Positions 1-8,882 of a stretch of DNA of 64,000 nt are shown here, piece by piece. Under the pieces are notes generated by a model. It made no database searches. It saw nothing but the letters and a program-made list of their open reading frames with translations, and was not told the origin of the DNA. This stretch comes from Hymenobacter sp. 5317J-9 (GTDB lineage Bacteria; Bacteroidota; Bacteroidia; Cytophagales; Hymenobacteraceae), in the NCBI RefSeq assembly GCF_022921075.1, contig NZ_CP095050.1, positions 2,356,001 to 2,420,000 of the forward strand, in the 5' to 3' direction. The number at the start of each line of letters is the position of its first letter. Within the stretch, counting starts at the first letter, position 1. Both the position numbers and the translations under genes were made by a program.

Positions 1-656
1 GCGGCAGCGGCAACTTCGATTACAAGTGTTATGCCCAAAAGATTGACGCGGCCGGCACGTTGGCTTGGGCGGCCGGCGGGGTGCCCGTGTACTCCTTGTC
101 CGCAGGTTATCCGCGTCCCAAGCTGGCGCCATCCGACAACGGCGCGGTGATGGCCTTCTACAGCACGGATGCCAACGCCGCCAACTTCCGCGCTCAGAAA
201 ATCCTGCCCAGTGGCGCAGTTGCCTTCACCTCGCCCGGCGTCATTCTGCATTCAATAGCCGAAAACCGTCCCTATGAGTTGGACTACATACCTGTAGGGC
301 AGCCCAATGGCTCGGTGCAGGTATTTTGGTCGTCGCCGGGGCCCGCGCCTACGGGGCGCGACATCTGCGCGGGCCGCATACAGAGTTCGGGCTCGCTGCT
401 CAGCTCCACCGAGCGCGCGGCCGCGGCGCTTGGGGTTGAAGTGTATCCCAACCCTGCCACTTCGGAACTGCGCCTCCGCTTTCCGGCTGCTGCCAAGCCT
501 GGCAGCCTGCGCCTATACAACGGGTGCGGCGACTTGGTGCGGGTTTTCGCCGACGCCGCGCAGCCGCTGTCGGTTCGGGGGTTGCCGGTGGGCCTGTATG
601 TGCTGCGGGCCACGGTGGCCGGGCAAGCTGTGAGCCAGCGCCTAGCAGTAGAGTAG
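1..656 (+). CDS. C-terminal part of a T9SS-sorted secreted protein (5' end outside window)
   Basis: Only the end of the gene is present. The frame is open from the left edge (first whole codon at base 3) to a TAG at 654-656, about 217 residues. The last 75 or so residues form a type A sorting domain of the type IX secretion system: it opens with VEVYPNPATSELRLRF, continues with a short beta-rich stretch (LRLYNGCGDLV) and closes with GLPVGLYVLRATVAG. This tail is normally cleaved as the protein is attached to or released from the cell surface. The visible upstream part contains two loose repeats of the kind xAQKIxxxGxxAW/F, seen in many exported Bacteroidota proteins; no catalytic domain can be named. 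It converges on hisS. Confidence 0.8.
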   Translation, partial: GSGNFDYKCYAQKIDAAGTLAWAAGGVPVYSLSAGYPRPKLAPSDNGAVMAFYSTDANAANFRAQKILPSGAVAFTSPGVILHSIAENRPYELDYIPVGQPNGSVQVFWSSPGPAPTGRDICAGRIQSSGSLLSSTERAAAALGVEVYPNPATSELRLRFPAAAKPGSLRLYNGCGDLVRVFADAAQPLSVRGLPVGLYVLRATVAGQAVSQRLAVE

Positions 657-674
657 GCGAGGGGAGCCTGCCAA

Positions 675-734
675 ACGAAGAAAACCAGCCTGTCAGGCTT
701 CAAATCAGAAGCCTGACAGGCTGGTTTTCTTCGT
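675..734. terminator. Bidirectional terminator, 27-bp perfect stem
   Basis: Arms 675-701 and 708-734 are perfect inverted repeats around a 6-base loop (AAATCA). The outer part of the stem is A-rich on one side and T-rich on the other, so it can terminate both the T9SS gene on the plus strand and hisS on the minus strand. Confidence 0.85.
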
Positions 735-746
735 CTTACAACCGTT

Positions 747-2180
747 TTATTCCGCCGTAAGCGCGGTCACCACTTCCCCGATGGGCAGCACGCGCTCCAC
801 GCCGGTTTGCATGATTTTGATTTTTACCACGCCCGCGGCGGCTTCTTCCGGGCCCATGATGATGACCAGCGGAATGCCCTTGGCATCGGCGTATTTAAAC
901 TGCTTTTGCAGCTTGCTGGCGTCGGGGTACAGCTCGGCGGGGATGCCGGCGGCGCGCAACTCGGCCAGCAGGGGCAGGGCGGCCCGGCCGCTGGCCACGT
1001 CGAAGTGCGTGATGAGGCAGCGGGTGGGGGTTTCGGCCGTCACCGTGAACAAGTCCAGCGCTTCGAGGCAGTCGTAAAGCCGGTCGACGCCAAACGAAAA
1101 GCCCACGCCCGACACGCCCGGCAGCCCGAAGCTCCCGGTGAGGTTGTCGTAGCGCCCGCCGCCGCTCACGCTGCCCATCTGCACGTTGTTGATTTTGACT
1201 TCGAAAATGCAGCCCGTGTAGTAGGAGAGGCCCCGCGCCAGGGTGGGGTCGAACTCCAGCCGGTCGAACTGCCGGAAGCCGGAGGCCCGAAGCAGGTCCA
1301 GCACCTGGGCCAGCTCGGTGAGGCCGCGGTAGTTGGCCAGCGGCTCGGGCGAGTCGGCTTCCACGTCGGGGGTGGTGGGGCGCACGCCGTCGGGCTCCAC
1401 GCCGGCCGTCACGAAGCCGGCCAGCAGGCGCTGCAGCTTCTCTTCGTAGCTGCCTTCCACCGTCAGCAGCTCAAACAGCGTGTCGACGGTGGGCGCGGAA
1501 AAGCCGCGTTCCAGCAGCTCCTTGCTCACGCCGTCGCGCCCGATTTTGTCGAGCTTGTCGATGGCCACGAACAAGTCCGTCTCGCGACCCTCGCCGCCCA
1601 GCGCCTGGTAAATGTTGCGCAGCACCCCGCGGTGGTTGATTTTGATGGTGAAGTCGTGCAGGCCAAGGCCGCCGAGCACCTGGGCCATCATCAGCACGAT
1701 TTCGGCCTCGCAGAGCAGCGAGTCGGTGCCCACCACGTCGGCGTCGCACTGGTAAAACTCGCGGTAGCGGCCACGCTGGGGGCGGTCGGCGCGCCACACG
1801 GGCTGCATCTGGTAGCGCTTCAAGGGGAAGGTGAGCGTGCCGCGGTTCATGGCCACGTAGCGGGCGAAGGGCACGGTGAGGTCGTAGCGCAGGCCCTTTT
1901 CGGCCACTTTGGGCAGTAGGGCTTTGCTGCCAGTGGCCAGGTCTTCGGCCGTTACGTCCTTGGCAAAGTCGCCGGAGTTCAATACTTTAAACAGGAGCTG
2001 GTCGCCCTCGTCGCCGTACTTGCCGGTGAGCACCGACAGGTTCTCCAGCGTCGGCGTTTCGAGCGGCGCGTAGCCAAACGACTCGAACGTGCGGCGGATG
2101 ACGTTGAAAATGTGCTGGCGGCGTGCCACCTGCGCGGGGCCAAAATCGCGGGTGCCCTTGGGAATACTCGGTTTTTGCAT
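747..2180 (-). CDS. hisS: Histidine--tRNA ligase
   Basis: Class II aminoacyl-tRNA synthetase that charges tRNA-His in the cytoplasm. The 477-residue product starts MQKPSIPKGTRDFGP, the usual N-terminus of the family. It carries the motif 2 region (FYQCDADVVG), the histidine-specific RGLSYYTGCIFEV and GGGRYDNL, and a C-terminal anticodon-binding domain (from about residue 370). An in-frame ATG seven codons upstream (2201) exists, but a -7 promoter box at 2189-2196 would place it outside the transcript, so 2180 is preferred. The gene is monocistronic, convergent with the T9SS gene and divergent from the AraC-type regulator. Confidence 0.95.
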   Translation of the reverse strand: MQKPSIPKGTRDFGPAQVARRQHIFNVIRRTFESFGYAPLETPTLENLSVLTGKYGDEGDQLLFKVLNSGDFAKDVTAEDLATGSKALLPKVAEKGLRYDLTVPFARYVAMNRGTLTFPLKRYQMQPVWRADRPQRGRYREFYQCDADVVGTDSLLCEAEIVLMMAQVLGGLGLHDFTIKINHRGVLRNIYQALGGEGRETDLFVAIDKLDKIGRDGVSKELLERGFSAPTVDTLFELLTVEGSYEEKLQRLLAGFVTAGVEPDGVRPTTPDVEADSPEPLANYRGLTELAQVLDLLRASGFRQFDRLEFDPTLARGLSYYTGCIFEVKINNVQMGSVSGGGRYDNLTGSFGLPGVSGVGFSFGVDRLYDCLEALDLFTVTAETPTRCLITHFDVASGRAALPLLAELRAAGIPAELYPDASKLQKQFKYADAKGIPLVIIMGPEEAAAGVVKIKIMQTGVERVLPIGEVVTALTAE

Positions 2181-2188
2181 AACGCCGG

Positions 2189-2196
2189 CAAAGGTA
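2189..2196 (-). promoter_or_regulatory. Putative -7 box of hisS (TACCTTTG)
   Basis: Perfect match to the Bacteroidota -7 consensus TAnnTTTG on the minus strand. Only eight bases separate it from the hisS ATG at 2180, implying a leader of a few bases. No good -33 TTTG is seen at the expected distance. Confidence 0.55.
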
Positions 2197-2355
2197 GGCA
2201 AGCCGCCGGGGCGATATCGTCTGCTTCACCCAAACCGAGAATGTCGCATTTGTACAATATTCAACATTGTTAATATTGTAAATTTGTTCTGAGTTGTCGC
2301 AAGGGTCGGATTGGAGCGGCATGTAGTTGGAATCGGGCAGGACCTCGCAGACAAT

Positions 2356-3108
2356 ATGCACATCACGGCATTATCCCCATCTCCGGCGCTGGCCGGCTTC
2401 GTCGAGTGCTACGGACTGTGGTACACCGAACCCGAAACCGAACCACCGACCTCTGCCACAGCCCATAGCCCACCTTCAGACATTCCCCCTTTTTCCGCCG
2501 AAGACCCGCTGGGTTTCACGCGGCGCATGCTCTGGCTGCGGCTTCCGGACCGGGACGAAGGCCTGAGCATTTTCTTTCGGCCGGTTGGCTACTACCATCT
2601 GTTTAAGCCGCCTGTGGCCGAAGGGGAAGACGTCCGGGATATGCTAAGCAGAGCGGCGCAGCCCTTCGTCGACGCCCTGCTGCAACGCATGCAGGAATGC
2701 CGCCGACTGGCCTGGCCGGCGGCAGCCGACGAGCTGTTGCTGGAGCGCGTGGCCGGCACCGCTACCTCGCCCGATGCGGTCGATGCGGTGGCTGGCAGCA
2801 TTCTGGAGCACGATGGCCGGGTCAGCATTGAAGCGCTGGCCCAAGGCGTGGGCTTGAGCCGCCGGCAGCTCGAGCGCCGCTTCCTGGCCGAAGTCGGCAC
2901 GGCGCCTAAGCTCTACGCCAGCCTCGTCCGGTTCAACCGTGCGTTTCGGCTGCTGGCCGCTGATGCGTTGCCCAACTGGCAGGACGTGGCCTACGCCTGT
3001 GGGTACTACGACCAAGCCCACCTGATTCGCGAGTTCCGCCGGTTTACCGGGCACGCGCCCAGCGCCTACTTCAAAGCGCACCCCACGTCGCCCGTCCACA
3101 CCACCTAA
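2356..3108 (+). CDS. AraC-family transcriptional regulator
   Basis: A 250-residue regulator. The C-terminal third is an AraC/XylS double helix-turn-helix: first helix pair around SIEALAQGVGLSRRQLERRF, second around NWQDVAYACGYYDQAHLIRE, followed by the signature FRRFTGHAPSAY. The N-terminal domain (PALAGFVECYGLWY ... FRPVGYYHLFKPP) resembles the compact sensor domain of DUF6597-type AraC regulators; its ligand is unknown. The start at 2356 is chosen because the protein then opens directly on this domain; an upstream in-frame ATG at 2311 adds 15 unconvincing residues. The downstream gene at 3195 is on the same strand and could be a target, but nothing shows this. Confidence 0.85.
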   Translation: MHITALSPSPALAGFVECYGLWYTEPETEPPTSATAHSPPSDIPPFSAEDPLGFTRRMLWLRLPDRDEGLSIFFRPVGYYHLFKPPVAEGEDVRDMLSRAAQPFVDALLQRMQECRRLAWPAAADELLLERVAGTATSPDAVDAVAGSILEHDGRVSIEALAQGVGLSRRQLERRFLAEVGTAPKLYASLVRFNRAFRLLAADALPNWQDVAYACGYYDQAHLIREFRRFTGHAPSAYFKAHPTSPVHTT

Positions 3109-3194
3109 CTAAGCCGTGGCGAAACAACGGCTGGCCGCAGAGGCCGAAACCGACCCAACGCGTCACCCCTTCATCTCACTTTTCCTGTTTAGCT

Positions 3195-3566
3195 ATGAAA
3201 AATTACGTGTTTCCTCGATTCATTGCATTGCTTCTGCTGCTGGCAGGTGCAGCAACTGCTCAGGCCCAGTCAGCCACCGTTTCCACGGCTGGCTATTGGA
3301 ACCTCGAAACCAACCTGACTACGCACGATTACACCCTGGTGCGCTTCTACAACGCGCAAGACCAGCTCGTGTACCAGGAGCGCATCGACGGCCTGTGCCT
3401 CAACCTGAACAGCGCCCGCCCATTGTGCCGCAAAACAGCCGCTAAGCTCAACCTGGCCTTGCAGCAGGTGCTCGACGACCCGGGCCTGGGCAACGTAAAC
3501 ACCGCGCTGGTGGCCCAGCAGCTCAGCGCCGACCGCCGCGTGCAGCGTGTGTACGCCGTGCGCTGA
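3195..3566 (+). CDS. Small secreted protein of unknown function
   Basis: A 123-residue protein with a clear Sec signal peptide: positively charged start, hydrophobic run FIALLLLLAGAATA and a likely cleavage after AQAQ near residue 25. The mature part is about 98 residues, predicted mixed alpha/beta, with two cysteines (GLCLNL and RPLCRK). It resembles the many small periplasmic or secreted hypotheticals found in Hymenobacter, but I do not recognise a named family. It lies 87 bases downstream of the AraC-type regulator, on the same strand and ahead of a strong terminator, so the two could be co-transcribed. Confidence 0.7.
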   Translation: MKNYVFPRFIALLLLLAGAATAQAQSATVSTAGYWNLETNLTTHDYTLVRFYNAQDQLVYQERIDGLCLNLNSARPLCRKTAAKLNLALQQVLDDPGLGNVNTALVAQQLSADRRVQRVYAVR

Positions 3567-3580
3567 ATGGCTCATAATTA

Positions 3581-3632
3581 GCAAGAAAAAGCCCCGCCGC
3601 CGGACCAAACCGACGACGGGGCTTTGCTTGCA
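3581..3632. terminator. Bidirectional terminator between convergent genes
   Basis: Stem GCAAGAAAAAGCCCCGCCG / CGACGGGGCTTTGCTTGC around a short GC-rich loop, with A and T runs. It serves the small secreted protein (plus) and the M28 peptidase (minus). Its core recurs almost unchanged at 5805-5838. Confidence 0.8.
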
Positions 3633-3649
3633 GAAAGGAAGGTGAGAAA

Positions 3650-5590
3650 CTACTCTTTCTTGAACTCAAACTCGCCGCCGCCCTGCTTCAGCTTAAAGGT
3701 GGGCTGGTCGGCCGCAAACTCCACGCGCAGCTGGGCCGGGTCGAACTTGAACACGCCGGGACTCACGGCTTCCATGGTGAAGGCCGGCTGGCCGGTGGCT
3801 TGGGCTTTGAGGGCGTTGCCCTCGCGGGTGAAAGTGATTTTGAGCGGAATCTGGGGGCTGCCGTAGGTGCCGGCGTAGCGGTCGAGGTCGGCCGGCGTGG
3901 GCACGAAGCCGGTTTTCACAAACTCGGGCTTCAGGGCCACGCGGGCGTCGCGCTCGGCCAGGGCCCAAGCCGTGTGGAAGATGAGTTGGTCGCGCCGGGC
4001 CATGGCCGGGAAGTCGATGAACTCCACGTCGTCCGTCGCCTTATGGTACTGCGGGTGCAGGCCGCTGGTGTAGAAAATAATCGGGACGTTGTGCTTGGCG
4101 AAGTTGTAGTGGTCGGAGCGGTAGTAAATCTGCTCGGGGTCGGCCGGGTCGTTGTATTTGTAGTCGAGAGCCAATGGGTTGTATTGCTGGTTGGTTGCCT
4201 CGCTCAGGGTGTTGAGCTCGGTGCTGAGGCGGTCGGCGCCCACCAGGTACACGTAGTCGCCCTTGCCCTGGTGCAGGCTATCCACGCGGCCCACCATGTC
4301 GATGTTGAGGTCGGTCACCGTCTTTTCAAGCGGGAACACGGGGTGGTCGGTGTAGTACTGCGAGCCGAGCAAGCCCTCCTCCTCACCGGTGTTGGCCAGG
4401 AAAAGGATGCTGCGGCGCGGGCCGTGGCCTTCTTTTTTGGCCTGCGAGAAAGCACGGGCCATGGCCAGCACGCTCACCGTGCCCGAGCCGTCGTCGTCGG
4501 CGCCGTTGAACACCACGCCGTCTTTCACGCCGAGGTGGTCGTAGTGGGCCGACACCACAATGAGCTCATCCTTTTTGTCGCCGCCTTCGAGGTAGCCCAA
4601 GACGTTTTCGGTGGTGAAGGGCTCGATGTTTTGCTTGGCCTGGGCCGTGGCGGCCGCGGGCTTAAAGGGCGAGGCGACCGCCTTGCCGGCCTTGGCCACG
4701 CTCTGGCGGTACTTGTCGAGGCCGGCCGGGGTGGTGCCCAGCAGCTTGGCGCCCATTTCGGGCGACACCATCAAGATGTTGAACCCCGAGGCCTTCTTTT
4801 CCGCACCGTCGAAGGTGAGGTCGTCGTGGTCCATGAGCTGGCCAAAGGCCTGGGGCACGGCCGAGTAAGCCGCTGCCGTGGGCATGACGAGGATAATGGA
4901 GCGCGCGCCCAGCGGAAAAATGCCTTTGCGGCGCGCCATCAGGCCGTCAAGCGTTGCCGAGGCGTACGCACTGGCTTTGCCATCGGGGCCGAGAAGCGAC
5001 TTGCCCTGGCCGTTCAGTGGTTCGCCGGCCAATAGAATCAGGTCCTTGCCCTTGTAGTCGGTGGGGGCGGCGAAATCCGAATACTTGTCCTCCTTGATGC
5101 CGTAGCCCACAAACACCGGCTGCAGCGGCGCACCCGTGGCGAAAGCATCGGTCATGATGCCGTAGAAGTCGCGCTTGCCCTGAAACGTCTGGCTGCCCAC
5201 CTTCACGGTGCTGGCGGCCAGGTCGAGGCTGGTGCGCTTCATGCTGAAGTGCTGAATGTAGGGGTTGTCGGAGCCCGCCACGGGGCCGGTCAGGCCGTCG
5301 GCCGCGAAGGCTTTGGCAATGTAGTCGGCGGCCATTTTCTGGCCTTTCTTACCGGTCTCGCGGCCCTCGTAGGCATCCGAAGCCAGCACGTCGAGGTCCG
5401 CTTTCAGGCCAGCCGGCGTGATGGTCTGGGCGTAGGTCACGGACCAGTCTGTGGGGGTTGCGGCCGGCGCGGGGGCAGTTGTAGCTGTGTTTCGGCCGGG
5501 CTTCGTCTTGATTTTGACTTTGCCCGATTGGGCCGAAACGGTGCCGGCTGCCAACAGAAGCGCAACGGCCAGGGGGAGTTGTTTTGACAT
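3650..5590 (-). CDS. Secreted M28-family zinc aminopeptidase
   Basis: A 646-residue exported protein. Residues 1-20 are a signal peptide ending VSAQ. A protease-associated (PA)-type insert occupies about residues 120-280. The M28 catalytic domain follows: SAHYDHLG with a metal His at residue 349, FNGADDDGSG (bridging Asp), NTGEEEGLLGS (catalytic Glu and metal Glu), NIDMVGR (metal Asp) and a final metal His in GLHPQYH. All expected ligands are present, so it should be an active di-zinc exopeptidase that trims peptides in the periplasm or outside the cell. A C-terminal 90-residue beta-rich region with a Lys/Glu-rich end is extra. The gene appears monocistronic. Confidence 0.92.
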   Translation of the reverse strand: MSKQLPLAVALLLAAGTVSAQSGKVKIKTKPGRNTATTAPAPAATPTDWSVTYAQTITPAGLKADLDVLASDAYEGRETGKKGQKMAADYIAKAFAADGLTGPVAGSDNPYIQHFSMKRTSLDLAASTVKVGSQTFQGKRDFYGIMTDAFATGAPLQPVFVGYGIKEDKYSDFAAPTDYKGKDLILLAGEPLNGQGKSLLGPDGKASAYASATLDGLMARRKGIFPLGARSIILVMPTAAAYSAVPQAFGQLMDHDDLTFDGAEKKASGFNILMVSPEMGAKLLGTTPAGLDKYRQSVAKAGKAVASPFKPAAATAQAKQNIEPFTTENVLGYLEGGDKKDELIVVSAHYDHLGVKDGVVFNGADDDGSGTVSVLAMARAFSQAKKEGHGPRRSILFLANTGEEEGLLGSQYYTDHPVFPLEKTVTDLNIDMVGRVDSLHQGKGDYVYLVGADRLSTELNTLSEATNQQYNPLALDYKYNDPADPEQIYYRSDHYNFAKHNVPIIFYTSGLHPQYHKATDDVEFIDFPAMARRDQLIFHTAWALAERDARVALKPEFVKTGFVPTPADLDRYAGTYGSPQIPLKITFTREGNALKAQATGQPAFTMEAVSPGVFKFDPAQLRVEFAADQPTFKLKQGGGEFEFKKE

Positions 5591-5798
5591 AGAAGTCGAT
5601 GGGAATAGAAAAAGGTGTGCAGAAAAGATGTGAAAAATAGGACGGGTTTGAGCTTGATGGCGAAGCTACGCTTTGGGTTGCACTCGCGCCGCGGCTGGGA
5701 ATCGGGCAGTGAATCGCAGGCCATCGCTGCCCATTACAGCCCCTCCGGGCATTTTTCAGTTAGGCCAGTAGGGGCGGGGGGGGGAAATCTGTTTTACA

Positions 5799-5846
5799 GC
5801 ACAAGCCCCGCCGTCGGACCAAACCAACGACGGGGCTGTTTTGCAG
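5799..5846. terminator. Terminator downstream of the TonB-dependent receptor-like gene
   Basis: Stem AGCCCCGCCGTCGG / CAACGACGGGGCT with adjoining A/T-rich ends, just past the stop of the minus-strand receptor gene. It is a near copy of the terminator at 3581-3632. Confidence 0.75.
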
Positions 5847-5892
5847 AAAGAAGGAGAGAAAAGCGGGGTGGTTTCAGGGAAAATCAACTAAC

Positions 5893-8421
5893 TCAGCCGC
5901 CGAAGCCGCCACCGCCCTGGGGCGCGGCCTCGATGCGGCCCGGCTTGGCCTTGCTGGCGCCGATGTACCAGGTGAAGCCCAGCCAGCCCACGCGGGTTTC
6001 GTCTTTGGCGTAGCGGGTGCTGCTCAGCACATCGGTTTCAATTTCGGTGCGGTAGGAGCTGGTGTTCAGCAGGTCCGACACCCGCAGGGTGAGGGCGGCG
6101 CGGTCGGAGAACAGGCGCTGGCGCAAGGCCAGGTCCATCTGGCCCCAGGCCAGCTGCCGGCCCTGGGCCGTGAGCGAGGCCGAGCGCACGTTACCGCTCA
6201 GCTGCACATCCAGGGTGGGGCGCAGGGTGAAATTGTTGGTGAGGCGGGCGGTGCCCACCAGCGCCGTGCGGTTGTTGCCGATGCCGTTGCCGGCAATCTG
6301 GGCGCGGTAGAGGCTGGTGCTGGCGTTCAGGCGCCACCACTTGGCCAGGGGCTGGTTGAGGCTGAGCTCGGCGCCGAGGTTGGTGGTGGTGCCGAGGTTA
6401 TCGTAGGTTTCGGCCGTTACCAGGCCCGAGTTGCCGGCCAGGCGGGTGGCCGTGGTGTCCACGAAGCGCAGGCGCTGGATGGAGCTGGTGGTGATGCGGG
6501 CAAACACGGTGCTGGTGATGGTGGCCTGGCCCACGTTCAGCTGGTGGCCCAGTTCGATGTTGTGGCTGAATTCAGCCCGCAGACGCGGGTTGCCGAGGCG
6601 GTAGCTGCGCGGGTCTTGGTAAATGGCCAGCGGCAGCTGCTGCATGAAGTTGGGGCGGTTGAGGCGGCGGGCGTAGCTCAGCTGCAGGCGGTTCTGGCCG
6701 GGTTCTTTGCCAAACTCGCGGCTGATGAGGGCCGAGGGGAAGAAGCTCAGGTAGTCCTGGGCCAGGCTGCCGCGCTGCTGAATGCCCGCCCCGCCCCGAA
6801 TGCTGCCGCTCAGGAGGGTGTACTCGGTGCGCAGACCGGCCTGGGCGTTCCACTTGGCACCCAGCGCGTGCTGCGCCGTCACGTAGGCCGCGGGCACCAC
6901 CTGGTCGGAGGCGTAGGTGAGCGAGCGGGCCGGGTCGTTCACGAAGTCGTTGGGGCGGCTTTCGTTGGCAGCAAAGCCGAAGCTGTTGCTCCCGCGGCTG
7001 CCCTGGTGCTCTACTTTGGCACCCATTTCGAGGCGGCCCTTGCCGTCGGCCAGCGGGTGGGTGTAGTCCACCTGCCCGAACTGGATGTTGGCCAGCAGGT
7101 CGAGCTGCTGCCGGGTGGCGGGCTGCGCAATATTGCCCACCTCGGCGTACTGCCGCTGCACCACCGGCACCGTGGCGTCAATCACCACGCCGCCAAAGTT
7201 GGCGCTCAGCTCGCGGCCCTTGTGCTCAGCCCAGGTGCGGCGGTAGTTGCCGCCGTAGTTCAGCAGCTTCACCTGCACGTCGAGGTCCTGCTGGCCGCGG
7301 GCGCGCTGCACGGGGCCGCTGTTGGTCTGCTGCGTCAGCTCCTGGCCTTCGCTTTCGAGGTTGCGCTCGGTGCCGACGCTACCGTTCAGGCCCAGCGTCT
7401 GGTTTTTGGGCAGCTCCAGCTCCACGCCCAGCCGCAGCGAGTGGTTGCGGTGCCCTTCGCTGCCGGCGCCAACCTGGGTGGTGCGCACCGTTTCGGAAGG
7501 CAGCAGGGCTACCTGCTCCGAGTGGCCTTTGCTGGCGTAGGTCACGTCGCGGCCGTCGTAGCTGCCGCTCCAGGTGGCCTTGCCCACCTTGCGGCTCAGG
7601 TTGAGGTTGCCGCTGTACTTCTCGTTGGTGCCCAGGTTGAGCGCCGCCGTACCGTTTGTGCCGGGACGGGTTTCTTTCTTGGTGATGAGGTTGATGACCC
7701 CGCCGCCGCCGGCCGCGTCGTACTTAGCCGAGGGGTTGGTGATGACTTCCACCTGCGCAATGCGCGAGGCCGGAATCTGGTCGAGGCGCTGGCCGCCGCC
7801 GGTGCCGCCGTTGCTCACGCCCGCCGGCTTGCCGTCGATGAGGATGGTGACGTTCGAGGTGCCGCGCATCGAAACCGTGCCGTTCACGTCCACGCTCACC
7901 GAAGGCACGTTTTGCAGCACGTTGGCCGCCGTGCCGCCCACGCTGGCCAGGTCTTTTTCAACGTTAATCACGCGTTTGCCCAGTTCTTCCACCACGGTGG
8001 CTTTCTGAGCCGTTACCACTACTTCGCTCAGTTTGGTGGCCGTAGCTGCCGTTAGTTGAAGCCCCGGAAACTGAACCGTGGGGGCCGTCGCCGTCAGGGT
8101 GAAGCGGCGGCGCAGCACTTTATAGTTCAGGTCCTGCACCCGCATCAGGTAGGTGCCCAGCGGCAGGCCGGCGGCCCGGAAAGCGCCCTGCTCCGTGGTC
8201 TGGGCGGCCGTGACAAACGTGGAGTCGGCTGAGCGCAGCAGCACCACGTCGGAGAACGGCACGGGCTTGCCCGAGCCGGCTTCAACGAGGCTGCCGCTCA
8301 CGCTGCCGGCGCCGCCCGTTTGGGCCGCCGCGCCCAAGGGTAGCAGCAGCGAAACCAAGGCCGCGCCACGCAGCACGCGGCCGGAAAGGGAGAGAGCAGA
8401 AGCGGTGAATAAGGTTTTCAT
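5893..8421 (-). CDS. TonB-dependent receptor-like outer membrane protein
   Basis: An 842-residue outer membrane protein. A signal peptide (hydrophobic core VLRGAALVSLLLPLG, ending AAAQ) is followed by a carboxypeptidase-regulatory-like beta domain (about residues 40-130), a TonB plug domain (LQNVPSVSVDVNGTVSMRG, ILIDGKPAG, IEVITNPSAKYDA-like stretch) and a long C-terminal beta-barrel of the outer-membrane-beta-barrel family. The family imports or binds unidentified nutrients using TonB energy. There is no SusD partner next to it, so the substrate is unknown. The start at 8421 is preferred over an in-frame ATG 26 codons upstream because it begins the signal peptide. The tail is Gly-rich (GGGGFGG). 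Confidence 0.88.
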   Translation of the reverse strand: MKTLFTASALSLSGRVLRGAALVSLLLPLGAAAQTGGAGSVSGSLVEAGSGKPVPFSDVVLLRSADSTFVTAAQTTEQGAFRAAGLPLGTYLMRVQDLNYKVLRRRFTLTATAPTVQFPGLQLTAATATKLSEVVVTAQKATVVEELGKRVINVEKDLASVGGTAANVLQNVPSVSVDVNGTVSMRGTSNVTILIDGKPAGVSNGGTGGGQRLDQIPASRIAQVEVITNPSAKYDAAGGGGVINLITKKETRPGTNGTAALNLGTNEKYSGNLNLSRKVGKATWSGSYDGRDVTYASKGHSEQVALLPSETVRTTQVGAGSEGHRNHSLRLGVELELPKNQTLGLNGSVGTERNLESEGQELTQQTNSGPVQRARGQQDLDVQVKLLNYGGNYRRTWAEHKGRELSANFGGVVIDATVPVVQRQYAEVGNIAQPATRQQLDLLANIQFGQVDYTHPLADGKGRLEMGAKVEHQGSRGSNSFGFAANESRPNDFVNDPARSLTYASDQVVPAAYVTAQHALGAKWNAQAGLRTEYTLLSGSIRGGAGIQQRGSLAQDYLSFFPSALISREFGKEPGQNRLQLSYARRLNRPNFMQQLPLAIYQDPRSYRLGNPRLRAEFSHNIELGHQLNVGQATITSTVFARITTSSIQRLRFVDTTATRLAGNSGLVTAETYDNLGTTTNLGAELSLNQPLAKWWRLNASTSLYRAQIAGNGIGNNRTALVGTARLTNNFTLRPTLDVQLSGNVRSASLTAQGRQLAWGQMDLALRQRLFSDRAALTLRVSDLLNTSSYRTEIETDVLSSTRYAKDETRVGWLGFTWYIGASKAKPGRIEAAPQGGGGFGG

Positions 8422-8590
8422 GGTGCAGAAAAAAGGTGAGGCAGGCGGGGAAGCAGCTCGGGTCAGGCAGCGGCCGCGGTTCCGCTGGGTGGTGAGCAAC
8501 CGGGCCGCCCAAACTCCGGTGAGTGGAAGCAGCGGGCTAGCGGGCCATCTTGGGTACTCGCTAAGCTCAGCTACTGGGCTAAGAACAGAA

Positions 8591-8621
8591 CAAATGTAAA
8601 GCAGGTACTTTGTAACACAAG
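8591..8621 (-). promoter_or_regulatory. Promoter of the TonB-dependent receptor-like gene
   Basis: On the minus strand a -7 box TACATTTG (8591-8598) lies 19 bases from CTTG (8618-8621), which matches the -33 element. Both parts and the spacing fit the Bacteroidota housekeeping promoter. The leader would be about 165 bases. Confidence 0.6.
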
Positions 8622-8810
8622 GTACTGGTTAAATAATTTTTCAATAAGCTTAAGCAATTGAGAGTTTAAATGATGAAAATCAGTGGATAAGAGGTGAGAA
8701 ATAATTTGCCTCTATCTGGTGGCGCTTGCATGTAGCACTGCGGAACTGATGCTACAGATGCAACTTGCTATATCAGGGTTGCCCGATTCTTTCTGATTTT
8801 TCTGAACAAA
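8622..8810. other. AT-rich intergenic stretch with no gene
   Basis: About 190 bases much richer in A and T than the surroundings, between the receptor promoter and the terminator of the next gene. I see no open frame, tRNA or clear repeat; a short GTAGCA / TGCTAC pair near 8731-8755 is the only symmetry. It may hold regulatory sites for the receptor gene. Confidence 0.4.
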
Positions 8811-8847
8811 AGCAAAACGCCCCGACCAGTGGCCGGGGCGTTTTGCT
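8811..8847. terminator. Terminator of the YwqK-repeat gene
   Basis: Arms AGCAAAACGCCCCG (8811-8824) and CGGGGCGTTTTGCT (8834-8847) form a perfect 14-bp stem. Read on the minus strand it follows the stop of the gene ending at 8883. Confidence 0.85.
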
Positions 8848-8882
8848 TTTTCATTCGCTCAGCAAAGTGGGCGGGCCGGGCA

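Noticed and set aside
807..1919. Long plus-strand frame opposite hisS
   Set aside because: It is antisense to a clearly conserved gene, and its His/Gly/Ala/Val-rich composition is the usual shadow in GC-rich DNA.
6544..8055. 503-residue plus-strand frame opposite the TonB receptor-like gene
   Set aside because: Low-complexity shadow (Ala/Val/Gly/His) of a recognised outer membrane gene.
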